Assembly (NCBI GenBank): GCA_959018755.1 | Contig: CAUEMA010000012.1 | Coordinates: forward strand, 1-53,802 | Direction: 5' to 3' | Length of the DNA: 53,802 nt | Source: an uncultured Collinsella sp. | Lineage (GTDB): Bacteria; Actinomycetota; Coriobacteriia; Coriobacteriales; Coriobacteriaceae | Shown: positions 45,712 to 53,657 of the stretch, one piece after another | Numbering within the stretch: position 1 is the stretch's first letter | How the letters are laid out: every line of letters starts with the position of its first letter | Notes under the pieces: generated by a model | The model's database searches: none | What the model was told of the DNA's origin: nothing | Seen by the model: the letters and a program-made list of their open reading frames with translations, nothing else | Position numbers and translations under genes: made by a program

Positions 45712-45740
45712 TGTGGCAAAGGGACAGCCCCTTTGTCACA
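45712..45740. repeat. GGGACAG-family hairpin after the permease
   Basis: TGTGGCAAAGG pairs with CCTTTGTCACA (one G-T pair) around GACAGCC. It lies 2 nt past the permease stop and 18 nt before the next start. Confidence 0.8.
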
Positions 45741-45757
45741 TAGAGAAAGGAATCGCG

Positions 45758-46381
45758 ATGAGCGATCTGGAGAACAAGAAGAGTCCTGTGGTCATTACCA
45801 TCGCGCGCGACTTTGGCGCCGAGGGCCACGAGATTGGTCGCATGCTTGCCGACGAGTTGGGGATTCCGCTGTACGATAACGAGCTGCTGGTGCGTGCGTC
45901 GCTGCGCGCGGGCGAGTCGCTCGACAAGATGGCTGCCTACGACGAGCGCCTGGCCGTGGAGAACATGGCGTTTCTGCCCGACCGCTACGATGCCCGTTCG
46001 TACTCGGACAAGTTGTTCCAAAAGATGAGCCAGGTGATTTTGGATCTGGGCGAGACCGAGAGCTGCATTATCGAAGGCCGCCTGTCCGATTACCTGTTGC
46101 GTAACAATCCCAACCACATTGCCGTGTTGGTGACCGCTCCCTTTGAGGACCGCGTCGAGATTGTGCGCAAGAAGCGCGGACTTAACAAAAAGAAGGGCGC
46201 CAAGCTGGTCAAGCAGCAGCAGAAGGCGCGTGAGGCGTTCTACAAGCGTTACAGCGCCGGAAAGTGGAAGATGACGAGCGGCAAAGACATCGTCGTCAAC
46301 CGTGCCAAGCTGGGCCGCGAAGGCTGCAAGGATGTCATCGCCGCAGCCTACCGCTACAAAGTAGCGCAACTCGAAGGCTAG
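45758..46381 (+). CDS. Cytidylate-kinase-like family protein
   Basis: The 207-residue protein matches the cytidylate-kinase-like family (PF13189 type). VVITIARDFGAEGHEIGRMLADEL replaces the classical P-loop, and YDNELLVRAS, CIIEGRLSDYLL and HIAVLVTAPFEDRVEIV follow. Relatives are common in Firmicutes and actinobacteria, but their substrate is unproven and they are distinct from the true Cmk. GAAAGGA lies 6 nt before ATG 45758. It is convergent with the LuxR gene and shares the hairpin at 46391. Confidence 0.83.
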   Translation: MSDLENKKSPVVITIARDFGAEGHEIGRMLADELGIPLYDNELLVRASLRAGESLDKMAAYDERLAVENMAFLPDRYDARSYSDKLFQKMSQVILDLGETESCIIEGRLSDYLLRNNPNHIAVLVTAPFEDRVEIVRKKRGLNKKKGAKLVKQQQKAREAFYKRYSAGKWKMTSGKDIVVNRAKLGREGCKDVIAAAYRYKVAQLEG

Positions 46382-46390
46382 TCGATCAAA

Positions 46391-46428
46391 ACCACCACAA
46401 AGGGGACAGCACCTTTGTGGTGGTTTTT
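46391..46428. terminator. GGGACAG-family hairpin used as a terminator
   Basis: ACCACCACAAAGG pairs perfectly with CCTTTGTGGTGGT around GGACAGCA, and five T follow. It separates two convergent genes and begins 9 nt after the kinase-like stop. It ends at the LuxR stop codon. Confidence 0.85.
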
Positions 46429-46431
46429 GTT

Positions 46432-47835
46432 TTAGGCAGAGGGGAAGGCTTTAGCGAGACCGGCGCGCGTCTGCGTATCGGTCTTTTGGTAGATAGAGCT
46501 CAGGTGGCGCTGTACCATGCGCATCGAGATGCCGAGCTCCTCGGCGACCTGCTTGAGCGGGCGTTCATCCTGGGTCACGGCTATGAGCACATCGACTTCG
46601 CGCGGGGTGAGACCGTGGTTGGCGATGAAGGCCTGGCGCTGCTCCTCGATGGTGGGGGCGGCGAGTGCTTCTTCTGCCAGTTGCTCGCGCTCGCACTCCT
46701 GCTCGGTTTGGGGTAGGCGGAACAGGCCGGCTGCCACGAATGCCGCGCAGGCGGCGACGAGCAAAATGAGCGCGCCGATCATGATGAGGGCGACATTGCC
46801 AGAGGTCACAAGCGCAAGCGAGACGCCCGACGTGGTGAATGCGCATATATTGTTGGCGGTGCGTCCCATGCCGGCCCAGAGGGCGGGTGCATGCATGCGC
46901 GGTGCCAGCTGTGTAAAGGTGGCGGTAAAGAACGTGACAAAAAAGCCCGAGCTTAGGTAAAAGACGACAAGGCCCAGGTTGGGATCGGCGCCGGCCTCCA
47001 CGGTCAGGATGGAAATGGTCGAGAGCACGGCGATGCCGAGCATGACGAGTCCCATGTAGCGGCGCTCGGCAAGATCAAAGATAAGACCGGCGGCAAGGCC
47101 GCTTGCCGCCAAAAAGAGGCGCGGCCAGGTCTGCACGGCAATGGTGCCGTGGGCGTTGGAGAGCGTGACCACGTTGTCGAGGGTCGAGAACAGGCAGGCA
47201 AGAATCATGACGAGCGCGATGCTCCAGCATGCCTGTTTGGCGAGGGCATGAGAGGGCTCAACAAAGGGATTGATGGCGGGGTTGGAGCTCCTGGCAGCCT
47301 TTTGGGGAACGACGCTGAGGGCGGAGATGGCGATAGTCGCTGTGCCGAGGATGATGAGCTCTGCGATACCGCCGCAATTGAGCAGGTTGATGGCGAACTG
47401 TATCAGGATGCCCGCGGCATAGGCCGCTCCTGCGCCAGTGGCGAGTTTGGGGTCATCCTGGAATGTCAACGAAAAGGTGTGGTGAGCAGCGGCACCCAGC
47501 AGACCGAGCCCAAAGAATGCCACGCAGCCCAGAATCTCGAGGGCAAGCGGGGCCGTAGGGAACTGGACCTGGGTCAATCCCAGGATGGCGATGGGAACAG
47601 CGGCGTTGACGACTGCCAGTGAGTGGCCTTTGCGCTGTGCGAGCCCGAGCAGCGGCGCGTACCCGATAAAGCCGAGCACACTTGCACCCAGAATAAAGCC
47701 CTGCGCGATTACAACGCGTTCGGCACCGGCGAGCAGCCCGACGTTGACGTCGAAGCGAAACTCGGCGGCAAGGAAGGCGAAGGTGAAGAGCACGAGTGCC
47801 AGAAGCGCGTTGATTTTAGGCCTGCTCAGGTTCAA
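46432..47835 (-). CDS. Membrane-embedded LuxR-family regulator (MFS-like sensor plus HTH)
   Basis: The 467-residue protein has about twelve hydrophobic helices in residues 10-370, arranged like an MFS transporter, followed by a linker and a C-terminal LuxR-type helix-turn-helix from about 400: LTPREVDVLIAVTQ, LKQVAEELGISMRMVQRHLSSIY. Proteins with this layout are numerous in Eggerthella, Collinsella and relatives, and are thought to sense ligands at the membrane. The start is TTG 47835, with AAAGGAC 4 nt upstream. It is divergent from the surface-protein gene at 48062, a likely target. Confidence 0.88.
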   Translation of the reverse strand: MNLSRPKINALLALVLFTFAFLAAEFRFDVNVGLLAGAERVVIAQGFILGASVLGFIGYAPLLGLAQRKGHSLAVVNAAVPIAILGLTQVQFPTAPLALEILGCVAFFGLGLLGAAAHHTFSLTFQDDPKLATGAGAAYAAGILIQFAINLLNCGGIAELIILGTATIAISALSVVPQKAARSSNPAINPFVEPSHALAKQACWSIALVMILACLFSTLDNVVTLSNAHGTIAVQTWPRLFLAASGLAAGLIFDLAERRYMGLVMLGIAVLSTISILTVEAGADPNLGLVVFYLSSGFFVTFFTATFTQLAPRMHAPALWAGMGRTANNICAFTTSGVSLALVTSGNVALIMIGALILLVAACAAFVAAGLFRLPQTEQECEREQLAEEALAAPTIEEQRQAFIANHGLTPREVDVLIAVTQDERPLKQVAEELGISMRMVQRHLSSIYQKTDTQTRAGLAKAFPSA

Positions 47836-47942
47836 GGACGGTCCTTTGGGTGGACGAATGATCGTGTCCTCGATTGTAGCGTCCCTGGGACGAGTGTAGC
47901 GATGGCGAAGTCATATTGGATTAAACCGCAGGTAGCAATAGG

Positions 47943-47960
47943 GGTTCGTATCTACGAACC
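47943..47960. promoter_or_regulatory. Operator-like palindrome between luxR-type and surface-protein genes
   Basis: GGTTCGTA and TACGAACC are perfect complements with TC between. It sits almost midway between the two divergent starts, a natural site for the LuxR-type regulator; binding is inferred. Confidence 0.55.
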
Positions 47961-48000
47961 TAGGCATATGGAATCGCTGGTCGCACCTTGGTGGTACAGG

Positions 48001-48035
48001 ACCACCACAAAGGGGACAGGCACCTTTGTGGTGGT
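48001..48035. repeat. GGGACAG-family hairpin in the surface-protein leader
   Basis: ACCACCACAAAGG pairs perfectly with CCTTTGTGGTGGT around GGACAGGCA, 27 nt before the surface-protein start. It could act as a 5' leader structure. Confidence 0.85.
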
Positions 48036-48061
48036 GTAGTCCTTCGACCAAGGAGGCCGTT

Positions 48062-50020
48062 ATGTACGGAAGCCGCTTCGATAAGCAAACTCAGCGTGAG
48101 TGCACCTGCTCGCTGGTTCATGGTACCTGGCGTTGTGTGGGTGCCAAAATAGCTTGCGCCGGCGCGTGTGCGCTTATGGTCGGGCAGTTGCTGCTGCCGA
48201 GCGTGGCGCTGGCGACGGAATGCGCCGATCCCGCCGCTGGGACGGATGAGGTTGCCGCGGCTCCGGTGACGCCGACGGTTGCGGAGGATACGGCGGCTCC
48301 GTCGCCGGTACCGGTGGCTCCGGCTGCGCCGATGACTGACGCGGCTCCGGCGGCACCGTCCACGGCAGAAGCTCAGCAAGATCAGCAGGACGCACCGGCG
48401 GCAACGGTAAACGATGCGGGCGCTGCTGACCAAGACGGCTCTCTTGGCGGCGCCGAAAGCTCGTCGGCAAACGACGCTATCATGCCCTGTGGCGTGACCG
48501 ATGTGACAGGCGGGAGCGGTGTTAAGGTCAACACGACCGTGGTCCGCCACGATACGGATTGCAAGCTTTCGGACAACATCACGCTCGAAAAGGGCCAGCC
48601 GTATACCTATGATTTCCCCGATGTTGAGGGCGGCATGCCGGATGAGCCGCTCTGCGAACTTGTCGAAACCAAGTACTACCGGGCCGATGCTGCTTCGGGC
48701 ACCCTGGCTGAAGTCCAGGACACATCTATGTCCGATGTGACGGCTCACTTTGAGCCTGTTGGCGATCACATGAGGCTGACGCTGACCTTTACGGGTGGCG
48801 CGGCAGGCGGCTCGTATCGACTCACGCGCAATGAGGATCTTTATATTGGCGCGGCACTGACGTATACCGGAACTGACTATGAAGGCAGCTCGACTATCCT
48901 CAACGAAACCAGGTACGATTATTACCTCCGCTACGCCATCAATAGCGAAATTACGCTCGTTGCGTCAGAAAACGAAGCCCTCGAGAATTTGAACGTCAAC
49001 GACGTGAAAACCGACTATGCGCCCGGCGAGGCGCCGCGTGCGACCGCGACGATTCCTGCCGCCGATGCCGACAAGTATGAGATCGCCTATGAGTGCTGGG
49101 AAGAGATGGATGGCAGTGACCCTGCGGAGCTTACGCCCGTTGCCTTCTGGTATTCCGACCCCGCTAAGTATCCGACGGGCGCGAGGAGGATCGAGCGCTT
49201 CGAAGAGGGCAAGTTCTACATGTATTCCGTTGAGCTGAGGCTCAAGGGCGACAATACCGTGGCTGATGACTGCAATATGAACGTCAACGGTCATTGGGTA
49301 CACCACATTAAGACCGTCAACGGCGTCTTTGCGCCCAATGCTGACAATATGCTGTGTGAGCAACCAATCGACGAATGGCGTGCCATCGACGTTATTGAGA
49401 TCAACGGCGCCACGACCACCTTCAAGGCGGGCGACAGGCCGGTCTTTACGGCGGGTACTCCGGTGGATTCGAGCTCTGTCCTTCAGTGTGAGTTCTGGAC
49501 GGGGAGCGACGGCAGCGAGGTGAATTCCATCGAGTTTTGGGACCAGCACATCACCAACCATATTGACGCGTTTAAGTCCGGTGTGACCTATCGTTACGGC
49601 CTGTACTTTAAGCCGGCGCGTGGCTTCTACTTTACGCCCAATACCAAGCTGAAGATCAATGGGGTTGAGTGTGGCTATCAGGTGGGCGAGGCAAGTGAGG
49701 TTGATCCCGAGAGCGGTTGGATTTACACCCTGTGGCTGAACACCAATCTGACGTTTACGCCTGAGACTACGCCTGCTCCCGATCCACAGCCCACGCCGGA
49801 TCCCAACCCAACGCCGCAGCCTGAGACTAAGCCCGAGGCCAAACCCGCGACCAAGCCGACCGCGACCAAGACGGTTGAGAAAGCCACGCCGGCCAAGAAG
49901 TCCGATACCGCTCTAGTCGCCACAGGCGACACCACCGCGATGACGGCCACCGCCCTAGGCATCGCCGGCGCAACCGTTGCCGCGGCCGGCATCGCCGCAA
50001 CCAAGCGCCGCAAGCGCTAG
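48062..50020 (+). CDS. Cell-wall-anchored surface protein
   Basis: The 652-residue protein has a charged N-terminus, a signal segment ending in PSVALA, a Pro/Ala/Thr/Glu linker (about 60-135), a beta-rich ectodomain (about 140-585) that includes two related units (KTDYAPGEAPRATATIP and TTTFKAGDRPVFTAG), a Pro/Lys repeat linker, and the sorting motif LVATGD at 618-623 before a helix and KRRKR. The role, perhaps adhesion, is not predictable. I chose ATG 48062 because AAGGAGG lies 5 nt upstream. It is divergent from the membrane LuxR gene. Confidence 0.85.
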   Translation: MYGSRFDKQTQRECTCSLVHGTWRCVGAKIACAGACALMVGQLLLPSVALATECADPAAGTDEVAAAPVTPTVAEDTAAPSPVPVAPAAPMTDAAPAAPSTAEAQQDQQDAPAATVNDAGAADQDGSLGGAESSSANDAIMPCGVTDVTGGSGVKVNTTVVRHDTDCKLSDNITLEKGQPYTYDFPDVEGGMPDEPLCELVETKYYRADAASGTLAEVQDTSMSDVTAHFEPVGDHMRLTLTFTGGAAGGSYRLTRNEDLYIGAALTYTGTDYEGSSTILNETRYDYYLRYAINSEITLVASENEALENLNVNDVKTDYAPGEAPRATATIPAADADKYEIAYECWEEMDGSDPAELTPVAFWYSDPAKYPTGARRIERFEEGKFYMYSVELRLKGDNTVADDCNMNVNGHWVHHIKTVNGVFAPNADNMLCEQPIDEWRAIDVIEINGATTTFKAGDRPVFTAGTPVDSSSVLQCEFWTGSDGSEVNSIEFWDQHITNHIDAFKSGVTYRYGLYFKPARGFYFTPNTKLKINGVECGYQVGEASEVDPESGWIYTLWLNTNLTFTPETTPAPDPQPTPDPNPTPQPETKPEAKPATKPTATKTVEKATPAKKSDTALVATGDTTAMTATALGIAGATVAAAGIAATKRRKR

Positions 50021-50056
50021 GTTTTGGTGGCAGCGCCCGTCCTCGGCTTTATCAAG

Positions 50057-50274
50057 ATCTCAATCTGTAACACCTGGCTGCCCAAAACGGCCCTAGATGT
50101 TACAGATTTAGATGAACCGAATGGCCGCTAACCTAACGTCTTGATCTGTAACACGTAGCGGGGAATTTGGTCTCTAACTGTTACAGATTGAGATGAACAG
50201 GCGGATGTTCGCACAATATCTTGATCTGTAACAACTACGAGGCTCAACAGGTCCTAACTGTTACAGATCGAGAC
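50057..50274. repeat. Array of six 16-nt repeats in alternating orientation
   Basis: Copies begin at 50057, 50098, 50138, 50179, 50218 and 50259, spaced 41, 40, 41, 39 and 41 nt, and alternate strand. Consensus RTCTYRATCTGTAACA; the last ten bases are invariant. Adjacent pairs make three hairpins, each with a loop of exactly 25 nt. Hairpin loops share GG-C-TA near their 3' end, so units look like diverged tandem copies of about 80 bp. Confidence 0.9.
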
Positions 50275-50296
50275 AAAACGATCGACCAGGCCCCAA

Positions 50297-50331
50297 ACTA
50301 CCACAAAGGTGCCTGTCCCCATCGTGGTGGT
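50297..50331. repeat. GGGACAG-family hairpin, inverted copy
   Basis: On the minus strand the core reads GGGGACAGGCACC. The arms (ACTACCACAAAGG and CCATCGTGGTGGT) are imperfect. It lies between the repeat array and the nfnB terminator. Confidence 0.7.
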
Positions 50332-50345
50332 CTGGTGGCCGGTAT

Positions 50346-50385
50346 AGAAAAAGTCCCCGCCGGGCGCGTGCTCGACGGGGACTTT
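50346..50385 (-). terminator. Terminator of the nfnA-nfnB operon
   Basis: On the minus strand AAAGTCCCCG pairs with CGGGGACTTT and is followed by TTTC; the loop is 16 nt. Confidence 0.85.
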
Positions 50386-50413
50386 GCCGTTTGGTGGCTA
50401 GCGCTGCAGGTGA

Positions 50414-51823
50414 TTACTCGCCCAGCAGGCTCTTGGTGATCGAAGCGGCGGCCTTCTTGCCGGCGCCCATCGCCAGAATGACCGTAGCGGCACCGGTGAC
50501 GATGTCGCCGCCGGCCCAGATGCGGGGATCGGTGGTCTGGCCGGTCTCCTCGTCGGCGACGATGTAGCCCCACTTGTTGAGCTCCATCTTGCCGCCGATC
50601 TTGGCAGCGAAGGGGTTGGCGTTGGTGCCGATAGCCGAGATCGCGACGTCGCAGGGGATCTCCTCGATGGCGCCCTCGATGGGCACCGGGCGACGGCGGC
50701 CGGACTCGTCGGGCTCGCCGAGCTCCATCTTCTGGACCTTGACGGCGCACACGGAGCCGTCCTCGCCAGCGACAAACTCGAGCGGGGAGACGAGCGGTAG
50801 AACCTCGACGCCCTCGGCCTTGGCATGGTGCAGCTCAGCGCGACGGCAGGGCATCTCATCCTCGGTACGACGATAGGCGATGATGGCGTGCTCGGCGCCC
50901 AGGCGCTTGGCGGTACGGACGGCGTCCATAGCCACGTTGCCGCCACCAAAGACGACGACGTTCTTGCCGTGCTTGGTGGGGGTGTCGTACTCGGGGAACT
51001 TGTTGGCCTTCATCAGGTTCACGCGGGTGAGGTACTCGTTCGCGAAGAAGACGTTGGGCAGGTTCTCGCCGGGGACGTTGAGGAACTTGGGCAGGCCGGC
51101 GCCAGTCGCCACGTAGATGGCGTCGAAGCCCTGCTCGAACAGCTCCTCGGCCGTGGCCATGTTGCCCACGACGGAGTTGTACTCAAACTTGACGCCCATG
51201 TCCTCCAGGCCGTCAATCTCGCGCTTGACGACTGCCTTGGGCAGACGGAACTCGGGGATGCCGTAGACCAGCACGCCGCCGCCGGTGAAGAATGCCTCGA
51301 AGACGGTGACGTCAAAGCCGTTACGGGCGAGCTCGCCAGCGCAGGTGATGCCGGACGGGCCAGAGCCGACGACGGCGACCTTCTTGCCGTTCTTGGGGGC
51401 CATCTTGGGCGTGGAAGCGAGCTCGGGGCGGTCACCCAGGAAGCGCTCGAGCTGGCCGATGGCCACGGGCTCGGACTTCTTACCACGGATGCACTTGCCC
51501 TCGCACTGGTTTTCCTGCGGGCAGACGCGGCCGCAGATGGCGGGAAGCATGGAGTCCTCGCGGATGGTATCGAGAGCGCCGCCGAAGTCCTTCTCGCGGA
51601 TCTGCTCGATAAAGCGGGGGATGTTGATGTTGACGGGGCAGCCCTCAACACAGAACGGCTTCTTGCAGTTGAGGCAGCGCTCGGCCTCGGCCAGCGCCAT
51701 CTCCTCGGTGAAGCCCTTGTCGACGGGGCGGAAGTCGCAGGCGCGCTCGGCAGCCGGCTCCTCGTTATCGGGGGTGCGGGGCGACTTCATATCGGCAACG
51801 AAACGACCGTTAACTAGTGGCAT
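50414..51823 (-). CDS. nfnB: NfnB-like subunit (glutamate-synthase small-subunit family)
   Basis: The 469-residue flavoprotein has an N-terminal 4Fe-4S domain, with C50, C53, C58, C62 and then C97, C101, C107, C111. A GltD-type FAD-binding region (VAVVGSGPSGITCAGEL) and a second nucleotide-binding region (NVVVFGGGNVAMDAVRTAKRLG) follow. Alone it would be called NADPH-dependent glutamate synthase small subunit; the NfnA-type gene directly before it, overlapping by 10 nt, makes NfnB the better call. NfnAB bifurcates electrons between NADPH, NAD+ and ferredoxin in anaerobes. Confidence 0.85.
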   Translation of the reverse strand: MPLVNGRFVADMKSPRTPDNEEPAAERACDFRPVDKGFTEEMALAEAERCLNCKKPFCVEGCPVNINIPRFIEQIREKDFGGALDTIREDSMLPAICGRVCPQENQCEGKCIRGKKSEPVAIGQLERFLGDRPELASTPKMAPKNGKKVAVVGSGPSGITCAGELARNGFDVTVFEAFFTGGGVLVYGIPEFRLPKAVVKREIDGLEDMGVKFEYNSVVGNMATAEELFEQGFDAIYVATGAGLPKFLNVPGENLPNVFFANEYLTRVNLMKANKFPEYDTPTKHGKNVVVFGGGNVAMDAVRTAKRLGAEHAIIAYRRTEDEMPCRRAELHHAKAEGVEVLPLVSPLEFVAGEDGSVCAVKVQKMELGEPDESGRRRPVPIEGAIEEIPCDVAISAIGTNANPFAAKIGGKMELNKWGYIVADEETGQTTDPRIWAGGDIVTGAATVILAMGAGKKAAASITKSLLGE

Positions 51824-52653
51824 GCGCAGCTCTTTTCCTCATAGGCCTTGAGGGACTCGCCCTCTTCGGAACGGTAAGCGGCCTGGCGGGCACGAAGGTC
51901 ATCCCAGTCGACCAGGGTGGCATCGAAGTCGGGGCCGTCGACGCAAGCGAACTTGGTCACGCCGCCCACCTCGACGCGGCAGCAGCCGCACATACCGGTG
52001 CCGTCAACCATGATGGGGTTGAGCGACGCGGTGATGGGGGTGTCGTACTTCTGGGCGGTGAGGGTCGAGAACTTCATCATCGGAACGGGACCGACGCAGA
52101 AGACCTGGCTCACGGCCTTGTCCTGCAGCAGGCGCTCCAGCGGAGCGGTGACAACGCCCTGCTCGCCGTAGGAGCCGTCGTCAGTGGTGATGTGGATGTG
52201 GTCCTCGTCGAGGAGCTCGCGGAACTGGTCTTCCATGAGCAGGAGGTCTTTGGTGCGGGCGCCCATGATGGCGTGGACCTCATGACCGGTCTCGACCAGG
52301 TGCTTGGCGACCGGGAAGGCAATTGCCAGGCCGACGCCGCCGCCAATGACGGCACAGGGGCCCTCGGCCATCTCGGTGGGAACGCCCAGCGGGCCCACGA
52401 CGTCGCGCAGCGACTCGCCGGCCTCGTAGGTGGAAAGCATCTCGGTGGTCTTGCCGATCACCATGAAGATGAACTCGACCCAGCCCTCGTCACCGTTCCA
52501 GCCGGCCAGGGTAAACGGGACGCGCTCGCCCGTCTCGTTGGCGCGAACCATGAGGAACTGTCCAGCGTGCGCATGCTTGGCGATTGCGGGCGCCTCGATG
52601 CGGAACTTGAACACCTTCTCCGAGAACTGCGTCTTCTCCAGGATCTTATACAT
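51814..52653 (-). CDS. nfnA: NfnA-like FAD/NAD-binding subunit
   Basis: The 279-residue protein is of the ferredoxin-NAD reductase type (sulfide/dihydroorotate dehydrogenase electron-transfer family). PFTLAGW marks the FAD domain, AVIGGGVGLAIAFPVAKHL the NAD domain, and the Cys-rich GTGMCGCCRVEVGG with later FACVDGP the 2Fe-2S site. A C-terminal CACH is unusual. GAGAGGGG lies 6 nt before ATG 52653. It overlaps nfnB by 10 nt, and the two should form a cytoplasmic complex. Confidence 0.85.
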   Translation of the reverse strand: MYKILEKTQFSEKVFKFRIEAPAIAKHAHAGQFLMVRANETGERVPFTLAGWNGDEGWVEFIFMVIGKTTEMLSTYEAGESLRDVVGPLGVPTEMAEGPCAVIGGGVGLAIAFPVAKHLVETGHEVHAIMGARTKDLLLMEDQFRELLDEDHIHITTDDGSYGEQGVVTAPLERLLQDKAVSQVFCVGPVPMMKFSTLTAQKYDTPITASLNPIMVDGTGMCGCCRVEVGGVTKFACVDGPDFDATLVDWDDLRARQAAYRSEEGESLKAYEEKSCACH

Positions 52654-52830
52654 AGAACCCCTCTCTTGTTAGGGCCGCCGAACCGTGCCTCCACGGAAAT
52701 GGACGGTAGCCCGAATAAAACCGTACGCGCACAGGCGTTGTGCAGACATACGGTGCAAATTATACCCTCATGGACATGTCACTTACGTGTGTCTTCGGCG
52801 GTTGGGAGCAGGGTTTATCCACTGCGGCTT

Positions 52831-52857
52831 ACCAAATAGGGGCAGGTTTATTTTGGT
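52831..52857. repeat. GGGACAG-family hairpin, variant
   Basis: ACCAAATA pairs with TATTTTGGT around GGGGCAGGTT. It resembles the inner part of the elements at 36925 and 52989. The 52654-53027 gap otherwise contains nfn promoter sequence and the next two elements; no gene is seen. Confidence 0.6.
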
Positions 52858-52879
52858 CAGTCTTATCGGGTAAAACGGC

Positions 52880-52921
52880 AAAGGGGGCCGGCCTCGGGTT
52901 GTGATGAGGCCGGCCCCCTTT
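52880..52921. terminator. Strong hairpin, probable terminator of pth
   Basis: A perfect 16-bp stem, AAAGGGGGCCGGCCTC with its complement, has a 10-nt loop and only three T on either side. Confidence 0.75.
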
Positions 52922-52988
52922 GGGGTGCTATGTGCGTATGGTGGCGCGCGGTTTATTGCGATGCCGCAACTGGGGCGTTTCCGCAGGT

Positions 52989-53029
52989 AAAACCTGACAA
53001 AATAAATCTGTCCCTAAATGGTAGGTTTT
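52989..53029. repeat. GGGACAG-family hairpin that includes the pth stop
   Basis: AAAACCTGACA pairs with TGGTAGGTTTT (one mismatch, one G-T). Read on the minus strand, 48 nt from the pth stop match the element after purF with four differences. The pth stop codon is part of it. Confidence 0.85.
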
Positions 53030-53657
53030 AGTGCTTGCCGTTGGCGGAGGCGGCGCCGTTGACATGGTCGCGGGCATAGACTACGCCGTGCACAATCGCC
53101 AGACCGGCGGCGTCGGCCGCGCGGGCGCAGGTGTCCTGGAAATCCTCGGCCTCGCGGGCGCGCAGCTGCTTAAGCACGTAGTCGGCGACGGCCATCTTGC
53201 CGGGAGGGTTGCCGATGCCGGTGCGGATGCGGCTGAAGTCGCGGCTGCCCATCTTGTCGATGATGGAGCGCAGGCCGTTGTGGCCGGCATGGCCGCCGCC
53301 CACCTTAACACGCACGTCGCCGGCGGGAATATCGAGCTCGTCGTGGATTACGAGCAGCTCCTCGGCCTTGATCTTGTACTCGCGGCAGAGCTTGGAGATG
53401 GGACCGCCAGAGGTATTCATGTACGACTGCGGCTTGACCAGCACGATCTGGCGTTTGCCGCCCTCTTCCTCAGGATCGTTGATGTTGATGAGCGCGACCT
53501 CGGCGCCGGCCTGGTTTTTCCAGTACGTGACGCCGGCCTGACGGGCCAGCTCGTCGATTGCTTTGAAGCCAGCGTTGTGGCGGGTCTCGGCATACTCATC
53601 GCCAGGGTTGCCAAGTCCGGCAACCATGCGAATCTTAAGCGGCTGTGCAGCTGCCAT
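53028..53657 (-). CDS. pth: Peptidyl-tRNA hydrolase
   Basis: The 209-residue enzyme releases peptides from tRNAs dropped by the ribosome. N17 in GLGNPG, H27 in RHNAGF (catalytic), N81 in SYMNTSG and D106 in VIHDELD match the family's active site, and GGGHAGHNGLRSI binds the substrate. It has about 15 extra C-terminal residues. GGAAGGA lies 6 nt before ATG 53657; a longer reading to 53696 has no ribosome site. Confidence 0.96.
   Translation of the reverse strand: MAAAQPLKIRMVAGLGNPGDEYAETRHNAGFKAIDELARQAGVTYWKNQAGAEVALININDPEEEGGKRQIVLVKPQSYMNTSGGPISKLCREYKIKAEELLVIHDELDIPAGDVRVKVGGGHAGHNGLRSIIDKMGSRDFSRIRTGIGNPPGKMAVADYVLKQLRAREAEDFQDTCARAADAAGLAIVHGVVYARDHVNGAASANGKH

Noticed and set aside
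50057..50274. CRISPR array
   Set aside because: Repeats are only 16 nt and alternate in orientation, the intervals within hairpins resemble one another, and there is no cas gene or leader.
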